From Carnobacterium alterfunditum DSM 5972 (lineage in GTDB: Bacteria; Bacillota; Bacilli; Lactobacillales; Carnobacteriaceae): DNA of 64,000 bases. Shown in pieces: positions 40,248-50,912 of this stretch (positions are counted from its first letter, which is position 1; each line of letters begins with the position of its first letter). The notes beneath the pieces are model-generated. The model had not been told where the DNA came from. It did no database searches and was given only the letters and a program-made list of their open reading frames with translations. Location of the stretch: contig NZ_JQLG01000004.1 of NCBI RefSeq assembly GCF_000744115.1, forward strand, positions 1 to 64,000, read 5' to 3'. A program made the translations under genes and the position numbers.

Positions 40248-42056
40248 ATGTGCGGAATCGTAGGCTATATTGGAAGACAAGATGCAAAAGATATTTTATT
40301 ACATGGGCTTGAAATGTTAGAATACCGTGGATATGACTCTGCTGGTATTTATGTAATGGATGATAAAAATGTAGGTCATTTATTCAAAGAAAAAGGACGT
40401 ATTGCTGCTTTAAGAGAAAAAGTAGACCATAACGTTCCTGCAAAAACAGGTATTGGACATACTCGATGGGCTACTCATGGCGTACCAAGTATCGAAAATG
40501 CTCACCCTCATCAATCAACTAGCGGTCGTTTCTCAATCGTGCATAACGGAGTAATTGAAAACTACAAGGCTGTAAGAGATGCTTTCCTTACAGATAGTAT
40601 GTTACACAGTGATACAGATACTGAAATTATTGTTCAATTGATCGCATGGTATGCTGAAGAAGAAGGTCTAGATACTATTGATGCTTTCAAAAAAGCAATC
40701 GTTGCTTTAAAAGGTTCTTATGCCCTAGCTTTAATTGATAATGAAAAACCCGATGTCATTTTTGCAGCTAAAAATAAAAGCCCTTTATTATTAGGTACCG
40801 GAGACGGCTTTAATGTTATCTGTAGCGATGCTATGGCAATGATCAAAGAAACAAATCAATTTATCGAACTAATGGATGGCGAAATTGCCACTTTAACAGT
40901 AGACGACATCAAAATTGAAACATTAGCTGGTGATGTGATCATTCGTACTCCGTACACTGCTTTGTTAGATCTAAATGATTTAAGCAAAGGTACTTACCCT
41001 CACTACATGATAAAAGAAATTGATGAACAACCTGCCGTTATTCGTAAAATCGTTCAAAATTATCAAAATGATAATGGTGAGTTAGAGATCGATGCTGCTA
41101 TTCTTGAAGAAATGACAGCTAGTGACCGTATTTATATCGTGGCTTGTGGTACAAGTTACAATGCTGGTTGGGTCGGCAAACAGATTATTGAAAACTTAAC
41201 AAATATTCCAACAGAAGTTCATATATCTAGCGAATTCGGCTACAATATGCCTTTATTAACGGAAAAACCATTCTTCATTTTCTTATCTCAAAGTGGAGAA
41301 ACAGCCGACAGCCGTCAGGTACTAGTAAAAATCAATGCTTTGGGCCACCCTTCTCTAACCTTAACAAATGCACCAGGATCTACTCTTTCTAGAGAAGCAA
41401 AATATACCTTGTTATTACATGCAGGTCCAGAAATTGCTGTTGCTTCAACAAAAGCTTATACAGCACAAATTGCCGTTCTTGCTATACTTGGAGAACTTGC
41501 AGGCCGCAGAAAAGGGTTTGCTCTTGATTTAGACATTGCACACGAATTAGGTATTGCAGCTACAGCAATTGAATCGATCATTGATGAAAAAGAAGTTTTC
41601 GAGCAATTATCGGTTACACATTTAAGTACTAGCCGTAACGCTTTTTACATTGGACGCAGTATTGATTACTATGTTGTGATGGAAGCTGCTCTTAAATTAA
41701 AAGAAGTTTCATATGTTCAAACTGAAGGCTTCGCAGCTGGAGAATTAAAACACGGAACGATCGCATTGATTGAAGAAGGTACTCCTGTTATTTCGATCAT
41801 TACTGATCCAACAACAGCTGGCCATACTCGTGGAAATGCACAAGAAGTTATCTCTCGTGGCGCACACAGCATGATCATTTCTTTAGATGGTTTAGACCAA
41901 CCTGAGGATGCTTATGTATTGCCAAAAGTACACCACCTATTGACTCCGTTAGTGAGTGTAGTACCAACTCAATTGATTGCTTACTATACAAGTTTACACC
42001 GTGGAAACGACGTTGATAAACCAAGAAACTTAGCTAAGAGTGTAACAGTCGAATAA
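40248..42056 (+). CDS. glmS: Glutamine-fructose-6-phosphate aminotransferase
   Basis: Makes glucosamine-6-phosphate, the first step to UDP-GlcNAc for the wall and for the polysaccharide cluster nearby. The 602-residue protein starts MCGIVGYIG, so Cys 2 becomes the amidotransferase nucleophile. Two SIS domains follow ([18 protein letters not shown]), and the C terminus is [13 protein letters not shown]. Length is normal. Confidence 0.96.
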   Translation: MCGIVGYIGRQDAKDILLHGLEMLEYRGYDSAGIYVMDDKNVGHLFKEKGRIAALREKVDHNVPAKTGIGHTRWATHGVPSIENAHPHQSTSGRFSIVHNGVIENYKAVRDAFLTDSMLHSDTDTEIIVQLIAWYAEEEGLDTIDAFKKAIVALKGSYALALIDNEKPDVIFAAKNKSPLLLGTGDGFNVICSDAMAMIKETNQFIELMDGEIATLTVDDIKIETLAGDVIIRTPYTALLDLNDLSKGTYPHYMIKEIDEQPAVIRKIVQNYQNDNGELEIDAAILEEMTASDRIYIVACGTSYNAGWVGKQIIENLTNIPTEVHISSEFGYNMPLLTEKPFFIFLSQSGETADSRQVLVKINALGHPSLTLTNAPGSTLSREAKYTLLLHAGPEIAVASTKAYTAQIAVLAILGELAGRRKGFALDLDIAHELGIAATAIESIIDEKEVFEQLSVTHLSTSRNAFYIGRSIDYYVVMEAALKLKEVSYVQTEGFAAGELKHGTIALIEEGTPVISIITDPTTAGHTRGNAQEVISRGAHSMIISLDGLDQPEDAYVLPKVHHLLTPLVSVVPTQLIAYYTSLHRGNDVDKPRNLAKSVTVE

Positions 42057-42070
42057 AACTTGATCTATTC

Positions 42071-42124
42071 AAAAGCCCTCAAAACTATGAAGAATTTCCT
42101 TCATAAATTGAGGGCTTTTTTTTT
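42071..42124 (+). terminator. Terminator of glmS
   Basis: Hairpin AAGCCCTCAA / TTGAGGGCTT with an inner TGAAG/CTTCA helix, followed by nine T. Confidence 0.85.
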
Positions 42125-42135
42125 GGTTATAATTT

Positions 42136-42695
42136 GAGTTGCCCGAACTGAAGCTCGTCACACTTACTCAACCTAAAAGGATCTTTGAGTTACTCGAACT
42201 GAGGCTCGTTACCGTAACTCAAATGAAAAGCGCCTTTGTGTTACCCGAACTGAGGCTCGTTATTGTAACTCAAATCAAAAGTACCTAGTGAGTTACTCGA
42301 ACTCAGGCTCGTTACCGCAACTCAAGTGAAAAGCACCTAGTGAGTTGCTCGAACCAAGGCTCGTTACCGCAACTCAAGTGAAAAGCACCTAGTGAGTTGC
42401 TCGAACCAAGGCTCGTTACCGCAACTCAAGTGAAAAGCACCTAGTGAGTTGCTCGAACCAAGGCTCGTTACCGCAACTCAAGTGAAAAGCACCTAGTGAG
42501 TTACTCGAACTAAGGCTCGTTTACCCTACTCAACCTAAAAAGCATCTCTGAGTTGCTCGAACCAAGGCTCGTTTACCCTACTCAACCTAAAAAGCACCTA
42601 GTGAGTTACTCGAACTAAGGCTCGTTTACCCTACTCAACCTAAAAAGCATCTCTGAGTTGCTCGAACCAAGGCTCGTTACGCTTACTTAAATGCA
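42136..42695. repeat. 52-bp tandem repeat (minisatellite), about 11 copies
   Basis: Each unit begins GAGTTGCTCGAAC and includes AGGCTCGTTACCGCAACTC, then a variable AAAGCACCTAGT-type end. Unit starts are near 42136, 42187, 42238, 42290, 42342, 42394, 42446, 42498, 42550, 42603 and 42655, nearly all 52 bases apart. Copies 4-7 are almost identical, and copies 8-11 alternate two variants. Each unit can fold through GAGTTGC/GCAACTC. There are no unique spacers of constant length, so it is not CRISPR. The whole stretch between glmS and the next gene is taken up by it. Confidence 0.9.
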
Positions 42696-42719
42696 AATGG
42701 CAAATGCTAAATGCAATTT

Positions 42720-43265
42720 TCAGACTGCTTCTATCCATACACAGCCAATTGTTTGTGATGCTGGTATAATTGCTTTATATCTCCCGTGATTATCATACGC
42801 TTTAAAAAACAGCTTCCCCTCCTCATTGTATCCATAAGCGTAAACGACTAGCCAATGGTTTTTATAAGGGCTGCCAAATAAAGTTGCTGTGCCGACTGCA
42901 ACTGGGATAGGATTCTTTCTGTTTAATAGAGCCACTACTTTTCGTTCAGGAACAAAGTGCATTTTTACTTTAAAATCCTGGTTTCCTTTTAATACCCAAT
43001 TCAAACCATGCCAAACATCCCAAGGAAAAGTACCTTTGTAAACAAAGGTATCATCAATGATCATCTTTAATCCGGTGATCAATTTTTCTTTAGATAAATC
43101 GATCCCGTACTTTTGGTTAAAAGCATCATGTAAGATCACTGCACCTACATAAGTACCACATATTCCTGGTTTAACAGCATTGATCCAAGTTCTGTATTTT
43201 CTAAAACGAGCTGGTTTAAGCCCAATCCAACTCACTGGATAAGCATTTTCCATTTGCTTAGACAT
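42720..43265 (-). CDS. Papain-like (C39-type) cysteine peptidase-like protein
   Basis: About 181 residues. It has GICGTYVGAVILHD (candidate Cys nucleophile), NHWLVVYAYGY (candidate His) and AYDNHGRY (candidate Asp/Asn), the layout of the C39_2 group. No signal peptide or ABC partner is seen. The ATG at 43265 with AGGGTG upstream was preferred; an ATG at 43277 is also possible. Function unknown. It could be a housekeeping hydrolase or an inactive homologue. Confidence 0.55.
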   Translation of the reverse strand: MSKQMENAYPVSWIGLKPARFRKYRTWINAVKPGICGTYVGAVILHDAFNQKYGIDLSKEKLITGLKMIIDDTFVYKGTFPWDVWHGLNWVLKGNQDFKVKMHFVPERKVVALLNRKNPIPVAVGTATLFGSPYKNHWLVVYAYGYNEEGKLFFKAYDNHGRYKAIIPASQTIGCVWIEAV

Positions 43266-43372
43266 GTTATCACCCTTCATATATCTGCCATCTTTTCCTT
43301 TACTATTATTTAAATACAAAAAAGCTTGTAAGTAAAGGGTTTCCTTTGCTTATAAGCTATTAGCTCATTGCT

Positions 43373-44764
43373 TCATATGTGGATAGGTAACCCCATTGCT
43401 AATTCAGCTGTATCCATTACTGATTCTGCAATTGATGGATGTGCGTGGATCGTTAATGAAATATCTTCGGCAACCATTTCTAACTCAATAGCTAATGCTA
43501 ATTCAGCAATAACATCTCCAGCACTTACACCAACAACTTGCGCTCCAGCAATTTTACCTGTTTTTTCTTCGATGATCATGCGAACAAATCCTTCATTTGC
43601 ATTTAGAGATAGTGCACGACCATTACCTGCTAACGAAAATTTACTGACTTTGTAGTCTTTATTGCCTCTCACTTCGTCTGCTGCTAAGCCAACTTTTGCG
43701 ACTTCAGGTTCAGTATAAGTAGCAATCGGCAACGTTTTATAATTCACCACTGCTTCTTTACCCGAAATAACTTCTGCCACGACTTTTGCATCATGACTTG
43801 CTTTATGCGCAAATGCTGGACCTGGAGTGATATCACCAATAGCATAAATGCCTTCTACATTAGTTTTCAATGAAGCATCCACATCAATTCTGCCGTTTTC
43901 TAATCGTTTAACACCAGCTGCTTCTAAATTTAATTTAGTTGTATTAGGCACTCGACCTGCCGAAACTAAAACAAAGTCAGCTTTAACTGTTTCTTCTTTA
44001 TCGTCTTTTATATAATTAATCGTCACTGTTTCGTCTGTTTGTACCGACTTAGTGATCTTAACGCTTTCTATAACATCAACACGCTTTTCTGCATAATTTT
44101 TCTTAACTAATTTCACTATATCCCCATCAAAAAAATTGATGATACTAGCTTCCTTTTCAAGAATCGTTACTTTAGAACCAAAATTACTGAAGGCAAATGC
44201 TAATTGACTAGCAATATACCCACCACCGACGATCACTAAATGTTTGGGAATTTCTTTTATACTTAATCCGCCAGTTGTATCTAAAACGCGTCCGCCCATT
44301 GGAATTTCAAAAATTTCAAGTGGTGAACTTCCTGTAGCAATCACCACATTTTTGAACGCGATATCTTGAGAACCATCTTTCGCTTCAACGGTCAAATGAT
44401 TTCTATTCATGAATACAGCTGTTCCGCGAATAATTTCTACTTTATTTTTTTTTAATAAAGCTTCAGTACCACTTGTTAGCCTATTTACTACTTTAGTCTC
44501 TTTCCATTTTTGCATTTTTATAATATCAAACGAAACCTTTGAAGCTATGACACCAAATGTTTCAGAATGCTGTATATTATAAAAGTGATGTCCAGCAGTG
44601 ATCAATGCTTTAGAAGGAATACAACCGACATTTAAACATACCCCACCGATAAATTCTTTTTCAATGATGGTTACTTTTTGTCCTAATTGTGCTGCTCTGA
44701 TTGCCGCAACATAGCCTCCTGGGCCAGCTCCAATTATAACGGTTTCTTTTTGATTAGTTGCCAA
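43373..44764 (-). CDS. lpdA: Dihydrolipoyl dehydrogenase
   Basis: FAD flavoenzyme that re-oxidises dihydrolipoyl groups. The 463-residue protein has FAD motif GAGPGGYVAAIRAAQ, redox disulphide GGVCLNVGCIPSK, NAD motif VGGGYIASQLA, and C-terminal His-Glu pair in HAHPSIAE. It starts at TTG with GAGGGG upstream. No PDH, OGDH or GCV E1/E2 genes are adjacent, so it is a solitary or second copy. Confidence 0.9.
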   Translation of the reverse strand: MATNQKETVIIGAGPGGYVAAIRAAQLGQKVTIIEKEFIGGVCLNVGCIPSKALITAGHHFYNIQHSETFGVIASKVSFDIIKMQKWKETKVVNRLTSGTEALLKKNKVEIIRGTAVFMNRNHLTVEAKDGSQDIAFKNVVIATGSSPLEIFEIPMGGRVLDTTGGLSIKEIPKHLVIVGGGYIASQLAFAFSNFGSKVTILEKEASIINFFDGDIVKLVKKNYAEKRVDVIESVKITKSVQTDETVTINYIKDDKEETVKADFVLVSAGRVPNTTKLNLEAAGVKRLENGRIDVDASLKTNVEGIYAIGDITPGPAFAHKASHDAKVVAEVISGKEAVVNYKTLPIATYTEPEVAKVGLAADEVRGNKDYKVSKFSLAGNGRALSLNANEGFVRMIIEEKTGKIAGAQVVGVSAGDVIAELALAIELEMVAEDISLTIHAHPSIAESVMDTAELAMGLPIHI

Positions 44765-44882
44765 AATAGTTCAACCCCTCTTTTATTTTTATCCATAGGC
44801 ATAAGGCTTGAAAAACTGGGTATGCTAACGTTTTCATTGTATTTTGATATAAAAAAATTATAGTTACAGTTGATCAAATGTA

Positions 44883-45833
44883 TCAGCCACTCTTCATTTT
44901 CCAGATATTAAAATAAATATGTGTCATACTTCTAGCCATGATACAAGATGTTTTAACTTTCTGACTTCTCAGCTCATCTAATGAAAAATGATATAGAATT
45001 TGCCTTGCTTCATCAATTAGCTGACGATTTTGCTTTTCCTCATCTAAGAGATGCATCAATAATTGAATCGAATAATTGACATGCTGTTCTTTTATGATAG
45101 AGACATCAAAATTGTTTACATCCTTTGTTAACTCAATGACTTTCAACAGTCCTTTTGGTCCAGAAAGTTTTTCTTTTGTAAGCCCGTTAAAAAAAGATGC
45201 ATGCTTATAAGCAATATAGTGATAATGTAAATTAGGATCGTAAATAATTTTTTCACTTTTTAAAATACATTGGACTGACATCACTAAATCCCCAAAAGTA
45301 TCCAGTGTTAAATCAAATTCAATAACAGGTTCAGACCGGAATAAATCTATGGTATACAGTTTGTTACATAAAAAACTTTTGAGCTGAAATTGATCAATGA
45401 TCTTATTTAAGGCCGTTTCTTTTGCCCAAATAACTGTTTCCGAAGATTCAATTATCTCTTTTTTATTTATAGTTAACTCTTCTCCATAATTAGCTATTAC
45501 CATATCTGCTTTGTTTCTAATGATCGTTAAGATTAATTTTTCAAACATGAGCCCATCCATCCGATCAACCGGATCAATAAAACTAATAAATTCTCCTTTA
45601 GCCATCCCTAGCCCAATATTTAAGGCTTCAGAAATATTTCCAACTTTTTTATGGAGTACTTTAAATCGGGAATCAACTCGTGCAAAGCGGTCGCATATCG
45701 CACCACTCTTATCTGAGGATCCTTCATTGATTAAAATGATTTCAATATTCCGATACGATTGGAATCTCAAACTATTCAAACAGTGGCTTAATACATTTTC
45801 AACATTGTGAACAGGAACAATAATAGATAACAT
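44883..45833 (-). CDS. Family 2 glycosyltransferase (polysaccharide cluster)
   Basis: A 316-residue GT-A protein: SIIVPVHNVENVLSHCLNSL, EIILINEGSSDKSGAICD. The usual DSDD metal site reads DPVD (FIDPVDRMDG), and the Cys at position 66 region is normal. The ATG at 45833 follows GGAGG. It is the last gene of the cluster. The acceptor sugar cannot be predicted. The altered DxD site may lower activity. Confidence 0.8.
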   Translation of the reverse strand: MLSIIVPVHNVENVLSHCLNSLRFQSYRNIEIILINEGSSDKSGAICDRFARVDSRFKVLHKKVGNISEALNIGLGMAKGEFISFIDPVDRMDGLMFEKLILTIIRNKADMVIANYGEELTINKKEIIESSETVIWAKETALNKIIDQFQLKSFLCNKLYTIDLFRSEPVIEFDLTLDTFGDLVMSVQCILKSEKIIYDPNLHYHYIAYKHASFFNGLTKEKLSGPKGLLKVIELTKDVNNFDVSIIKEQHVNYSIQLLMHLLDEEKQNRQLIDEARQILYHFSLDELRSQKVKTSCIMARSMTHIYFNIWKMKSG

Positions 45834-45928
45834 CAACTGTTCCTCCTTCCCAGACAGCATCATGGATCGTCAGTCTACTACATGTTTTTCCCTTCCTGAT
45901 TTAGCTGTTTCGTCTATCGATTATTGCT

Positions 45929-47749
45929 TTAAGCTGCTTTTTGATGAGCCTTAGCAAATGAAATCAATTGATCTTTTAATGAAGCTTCCGTGCATCCTTC
46001 AACTGTTTTCAAAAATAACATTACTTCTTCTATAGAACGTTTTGCAGCTTTTCCTACGAATATTTTATCATATACTTTTTCACCAGTATTTTCACTAGCA
46101 ATCAGTAATTCTTCATATAGCTTTTCTCCTGGGCGAATACCTGTTTCAATTACTTGAATCTCATCATTACTAAAACCACTTAATTTAATTACTTTTTTAG
46201 CTAAGTCAACAATTTTAACGGGTTGTCCCATATCTAAGACAAAGATTTCTCCACCTTTTGCTAAAGTTCCAGCTTGGATCACTAAACGGCTAGCTTCTGG
46301 AATAGTCATAAAGTAGCGTGTCATCCTAAAGTCGGTTACCGTTACAGGTCCTCCAGCTTTAATTTGCTCTTTAAAAAGGGGAACCACACTGCCACGACTG
46401 CCAAGCACATTTCCAAAACGAACAGCAGCAAAATTCGTTTTGCCTTCTTCATTCAAGCTAGTCACGATCATCTCAGCGATCCGTTTGGTTGCACCCATAA
46501 CATTCGGAGGATTAACGGCTTTGTCAGTCGAAATCATGATAAAAGTACCAACTCCAGCTGTTTTAGCTGCTTCAGCTATATTTTTTGTGCCAAAAACATT
46601 GTTTCTTACTGCTTCAAATGTATTCAATTCCATCATTGGTACATGTTTGTGAGCAGCTGCATGATAAACGATATCAGGTTTATAGATTTCCATAATATCA
46701 AACATTCTTTGTCTATTTTGAACATCTGCTATAACAGGAGTGATCTCGATTTTTCCGACAAATTTTTTATTCAATTCACGATGGATCTGGTAGATCGAAT
46801 TTTCACCATGACCTAATAAAATGATTTTTTTAGGTGAAAAATCAGCAATGATTCGACAAATTTCTGAGCCAATAGATCCACCAGCCCCGCTAACTAAAAT
46901 CGTCTTGCCAATTAGATCTTCCGAAATTTGTTTTGTATCTAACGTTACTTCATCCCTGCCCAACAAGTCGACAACGTCAATTTCTCTGAAGCGGCTGACC
47001 GTAAGTTTCCCATTCATCACATCTTCGATCGACGGCATCAAGTTCACCGGGAGATCGATCTCATTACAAATTTCTAAGATTTTTTCAAGTTGTTTGGGTT
47101 TTAGAGAAGGAATAGCAATTGTTATTTGTTCAATATCTAATTTTTTTGTAAACAGTGGGATATCGATGATATTTCCCAAAATAGGGATATTATAGAGCCT
47201 CATTCCATGTTTAGTTTTATCATCATCCACGATGCCCACCACTTTTATCTCTGTTGAATTTTTTTGAATATTTTTTATAAATAAATTCCCGCCATCTCCA
47301 GCACCAACGACTAATGTGCGAATTTCATTTGCCAATTTTTTTTCTGGAGAGGTAGTTGTCTTATACTCATGGAAAATTCTAAAAACGATGTGCCCACTAC
47401 TAACAAGTAACAAAGAAATAAGATAGACTAACAAGATATACCTAAAACTCATTTCATCTAACAACAAAATGGATAAAGTTGTCGTCACACCGAAAGATAT
47501 GGTTATCGAAATAAAAATAATCAGCATGTCCTTGATGCTTGTGTAGCGGTAAAGGGTAGCACATATCCCTGAATAACTGGCCAAAACACTGTAACCTGCT
47601 ATCCCAAAAACTATCATGAACACATAAGAGAATACCGGGAGGGCAACATAAGGATTAAGAAAGAAATAAGCTATCACACCTGCTAAAAGGATCACTAAAC
47701 TATCTAAGAGCATATAAAAACCTTTTTTGTTCAGAATTGTTCGAACCAT
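45929..47749 (-). CDS. Membrane UDP-GlcNAc 4,6-dehydratase-like protein (CapD/EpsC/PglF)
   Basis: Makes a UDP-4-keto-6-deoxy sugar. The 606-residue protein has four N-terminal membrane segments, a first Rossmann domain (VVGAGDGGNLFIKN), then the SDR domain with GAGGSIGSEICR and, in place of YxxxK, the PglF-type segment STDKAVNPPNVMGATKR. The ATG at 47749 follows AGGGGTG. Together with the DegT aminotransferase it could make a 4-amino-4,6-dideoxy sugar such as a bacillosamine precursor. Confidence 0.87.
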   Translation of the reverse strand: MVRTILNKKGFYMLLDSLVILLAGVIAYFFLNPYVALPVFSYVFMIVFGIAGYSVLASYSGICATLYRYTSIKDMLIIFISITISFGVTTTLSILLLDEMSFRYILLVYLISLLLVSSGHIVFRIFHEYKTTTSPEKKLANEIRTLVVGAGDGGNLFIKNIQKNSTEIKVVGIVDDDKTKHGMRLYNIPILGNIIDIPLFTKKLDIEQITIAIPSLKPKQLEKILEICNEIDLPVNLMPSIEDVMNGKLTVSRFREIDVVDLLGRDEVTLDTKQISEDLIGKTILVSGAGGSIGSEICRIIADFSPKKIILLGHGENSIYQIHRELNKKFVGKIEITPVIADVQNRQRMFDIMEIYKPDIVYHAAAHKHVPMMELNTFEAVRNNVFGTKNIAEAAKTAGVGTFIMISTDKAVNPPNVMGATKRIAEMIVTSLNEEGKTNFAAVRFGNVLGSRGSVVPLFKEQIKAGGPVTVTDFRMTRYFMTIPEASRLVIQAGTLAKGGEIFVLDMGQPVKIVDLAKKVIKLSGFSNDEIQVIETGIRPGEKLYEELLIASENTGEKVYDKIFVGKAAKRSIEEVMLFLKTVEGCTEASLKDQLISFAKAHQKAA

Positions 47750-47816
47750 TTCGATCACCCCTATTATTTTTTACGTTCATTGATATTAATAATTGACTTG
47801 ATTTCCCTCGCTGCCC

Positions 47817-48539
47817 TTATCGAATACCATCTGGTTCTTTTTCTTTAGCATAATAACCGTATTTCATACCTTTTATTCGTTCTTTACTGTTGAATATTGC
47901 ACCTAAAACATTCGCATGTACTAAGTTCAATAGCTCTTTAGCTTTTAAAATATCGCTTAAATCAGCAACTTCTTTGCGAATGACAAATACCGTTCCATCT
48001 GTTTTGTTTCCCATAACTTGTGCGTCGGTCACGATATTAATAGGCGGTAAATCAAAAATAATTAAATCATAATCATTTTTTACGGCTTCAATAAATTGGG
48101 TCATCCGTCGAGAAGCCAGCAATTCTGAAGGATTTGGGGGTATGATCCCACTAGTCAATAGTACTAAATTTTCTTGACCAGTTCTGTGCACAATATCACT
48201 TAGTTGTCTATTCTTAGCGGTCAAAATACTAGTTAGACCTTGCTGATTGCGTACTTTAAATAGTTTATGAAGGGAAGGATTCCGCATATCTGCATCTACA
48301 AGAAGTACTTTATCCCCCTGAGAAGCAAAGATAACCGCTAAATTTGCTGCAATTGTCGATTTTCCTTCTCCTTGTCTTGAAGAAGTGACCATTAAGGTTT
48401 TTAATTCTTTATCGATCATAGAAAACTGGATATTGGTTCTAAGTGTTCGAAATTCTTCTGAAATAAAAGAGGAAGGATCTTTTAACGTGATCAAACTTTT
48501 TCCTTCGTATTGGTTGTTATTTATTGTTTTTTTAAACAT
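47817..48539 (-). CDS. Polysaccharide tyrosine kinase CpsD/YwqD
   Basis: Autophosphorylating BY-kinase that controls polymer length and export with the Wzz-type protein. The 240-residue protein has Walker A SSRQGEGKSTIAANLAV, Walker A' VLLVDADMRNP, Walker B LIIFDLPP, and a C-terminal Tyr cluster (MKYGYYAKE). The ATG at 48539 lies 2 bases after the upstream stop, with GGGAGG. The phosphatase CpsB is not in the cluster. Confidence 0.9.
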   Translation of the reverse strand: MFKKTINNNQYEGKSLITLKDPSSFISEEFRTLRTNIQFSMIDKELKTLMVTSSRQGEGKSTIAANLAVIFASQGDKVLLVDADMRNPSLHKLFKVRNQQGLTSILTAKNRQLSDIVHRTGQENLVLLTSGIIPPNPSELLASRRMTQFIEAVKNDYDLIIFDLPPINIVTDAQVMGNKTDGTVFVIRKEVADLSDILKAKELLNLVHANVLGAIFNSKERIKGMKYGYYAKEKEPDGIR

Positions 48540-48541
48540 AA

Positions 48542-49291
48542 TCAATCTCCTCCCAAAACTTTTTTAGAGTGATTTGTTGCTATAGTAATAACATGATTTT
48601 TTTCTTCTGCAGCAACTTCTGATGGTGTCATCTCAGTAATATTTCCTAAATGGATCCATCCTAGTTTTTCAGTAATGATTTTTTCATCGTGCACTTTCTT
48701 ATCTTTCGTTTCTAAAATAATAGATAGGGTCATCCCTAATAGAAAACCAATCAATACACCTACTACTTGATTTAACATTAGATTAGGTGAAACAGGATCA
48801 GGGTTTGCCTTAGCTTTTGAGAGAATCGCGACATTTTCAACATTAATGATGCCATCTATATTTTCTTGGAATGTAGCAGCCACAAGATTGGCGATCTCAG
48901 CAGCACGATTTGGATTTGTGTCTGTCACCTTTATACCAAAAATTTGGGAATCCTCTTGGGTAATAATTTCAATTTTTTTTTGCAGCTCAACCTCAGACAA
49001 CGTATTCCCTAACTCATTTATTACTTTATCAATAACCACCGGGTCTTCTATGATATCTCGGTACGTATTGATCATTTGGATATTGGTTTCAATTTCTCCT
49101 AACGCAATTGATTGTGTGTTAACATTTTTTCTACTAACTAAAAGCTGAGTTGTAGTAGCATATTGAGGAATAAGTACATAATTCGTCAATATCGTTGTAA
49201 GCACGACTCCCATTACACTTACTAGTAAAATTACCCACCAACGTTTCTTTATCATTTTAAACAGGTCTATTATTCCAATCGTATCCATCAT
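48542..49291 (-). CDS. Wzz/CpsC-type chain-length determinant
   Basis: Membrane activator of the tyrosine kinase and setter of polymer length. The 249-residue protein has one N-terminal membrane segment (about 18-40), the coiled extracellular region and a second segment near 170-190, as in YveK/CapA. The cytoplasmic C tail EEKNHVITIATNHSKK may contact CpsD. Directly coupled to it. Confidence 0.88.
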   Translation of the reverse strand: MMDTIGIIDLFKMIKKRWWVILLVSVMGVVLTTILTNYVLIPQYATTTQLLVSRKNVNTQSIALGEIETNIQMINTYRDIIEDPVVIDKVINELGNTLSEVELQKKIEIITQEDSQIFGIKVTDTNPNRAAEIANLVAATFQENIDGIINVENVAILSKAKANPDPVSPNLMLNQVVGVLIGFLLGMTLSIILETKDKKVHDEKIITEKLGWIHLGNITEMTPSEVAAEEKNHVITIATNHSKKVLGGD

Positions 49292-49371
49292 CTTCTGTTC
49301 CTCCTCCTAAACTTTATTTTCTAAGAAATTTAAGTATGCGCTGATTATTTCATCTATTAAGATCATTAAGT

Positions 49372-50832
49372 TCAATTTTTGACTTTATACCTCTTTGAAT
49401 GATAAATTTTCCCTTTTAATAGTAAAAATAGATCTTTTAAATATGGCACTTTCAAAGCGATTGAACAGCTGCCATAAGTTACTGATCCAATTACAATTTG
49501 AACAAGTGTCGTTACGAAATTATCGTCCATTCCTTTAGTAGTCAATTTAATAGTGACTGCCATGATTACCGCTGAAGCAACCATTTTTAAAATCAAAACT
49601 ATATCAAATGTGAACTTAGTCTGTCTGTTTAAATAAATCAATCGGAAAGCCGTAACAAATGTTTCTACTATTAAACTTGTTATGACCGATCCTATAACAC
49701 CTAATATTGGGATCAAAGAAAAATTTAATATAATACTAATTGCTGCACCACCAAAGGTAGAATAAGAATAAATTTTTGTATTCCCTCTCGGCAATAAGTA
49801 TTGGTTACTAATGGCTATCCCTATAGGCATGATAATAATGACCGGTGCAATAATAGGAATATAAATTTTTAATATTTCGAAGTCGCTGCCAAAAAACCAA
49901 GGAACCATTGTTGCGGCTAGCGCACTTACACCAAAAGCTGCAGGTATAGAAATAAACATTTGAGCATGGATCAAGCTGTGGAGGGTTTTATTTATTTCAT
50001 CGATTTTATTTTTTGAAAATAGATTACTCATTTTAGGGAGCATTACTAAATTAATAGTTGAAATCATCGTAATGATGATCGTACTCAGATTAAGTGTGTT
50101 TGTATAGATCCCAACAGCTGTTGGGCTCTCCAAGACGCCTAAAATCGTTTTACTTAATGTAGTATAAAAAATCACGGCAATTTGAGGGAAGAAATACGCT
50201 ACCATCGGAATCAAATGCCTCGTCATTTGCTTAATAGGTACCAACTGGATGGAAATTTTTTTAAAGACAAAGCTCCACATCACTAATTGTGAAAGAAGAT
50301 TTCCTAAGGATTGAAGCAGCAAATATAAAGGTAAATCATCATAGTCGTTAATAAAAAACAAAATTCCAAAAAATACCATTGTTTGAACAGCTAAGTTACT
50401 TAAACTCACTTTTTTAAAATCTTCTATTCCCATAAAAAACCAAGAAATATCAAACAAAACGGCTATAATATGCAGCGATTGAATCAAATAATAGAGTAAG
50501 TCTCTTTGAAAAAAAACTAACACAACAACTGAATAAAGGATAAAGGAAACAATCGTTGTCACTAATTTCAAGCTGACCAATTCAGAAAATGTTTGATTCA
50601 TTTTTTCTTTATCATCTCTAACCCTTGCAATCTCACGATTTCCATACAATGTGATGCCTAAGCCGGATAGTAAAATAAAGTACTCAGCTATCGAATTAGT
50701 AAAGGAATAAATCCCAATTCCTTGTGCACCCAATGCTTTAGAGATAATTGGAATAGTAATGACAGGCATTAAAATTTTAATCCCTTGAAATAGTGACTGA
50801 TAAAACAAGTTTTTTGCAACACTTGATGTCAT
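49372..50832 (-). CDS. Polysaccharide flippase (Wzx)
   Basis: A 486-residue protein with about 12-14 membrane segments, of the RfbX/PST family (FYQSLFQGIKILMPVITIPIISKALGAQGIGIYSF). It flips the undecaprenyl-linked repeat unit. The ATG at 50832 follows GAGGTG; the frame upstream is not supported. Confidence 0.88.
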   Translation of the reverse strand: MTSSVAKNLFYQSLFQGIKILMPVITIPIISKALGAQGIGIYSFTNSIAEYFILLSGLGITLYGNREIARVRDDKEKMNQTFSELVSLKLVTTIVSFILYSVVVLVFFQRDLLYYLIQSLHIIAVLFDISWFFMGIEDFKKVSLSNLAVQTMVFFGILFFINDYDDLPLYLLLQSLGNLLSQLVMWSFVFKKISIQLVPIKQMTRHLIPMVAYFFPQIAVIFYTTLSKTILGVLESPTAVGIYTNTLNLSTIIITMISTINLVMLPKMSNLFSKNKIDEINKTLHSLIHAQMFISIPAAFGVSALAATMVPWFFGSDFEILKIYIPIIAPVIIIMPIGIAISNQYLLPRGNTKIYSYSTFGGAAISIILNFSLIPILGVIGSVITSLIVETFVTAFRLIYLNRQTKFTFDIVLILKMVASAVIMAVTIKLTTKGMDDNFVTTLVQIVIGSVTYGSCSIALKVPYLKDLFLLLKGKIYHSKRYKVKN

Positions 50833-50912
50833 TTTTAGCACCTCAATTTTATTAACTCCACTTAGTAGAATAAGGACCTCCTTCACTAAATAAATGCTCC
50901 TTATTCAGCCTA

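Noticed and set aside
42136-42695. CRISPR array
   Set aside because: Repeats follow one another without unique spacers, copies vary, and there are no cas genes nearby.
44883-45833. Glycosyltransferase pseudogene because of the altered DxD
   Set aside because: The frame is full length and otherwise intact; one substitution is not enough to call it broken.
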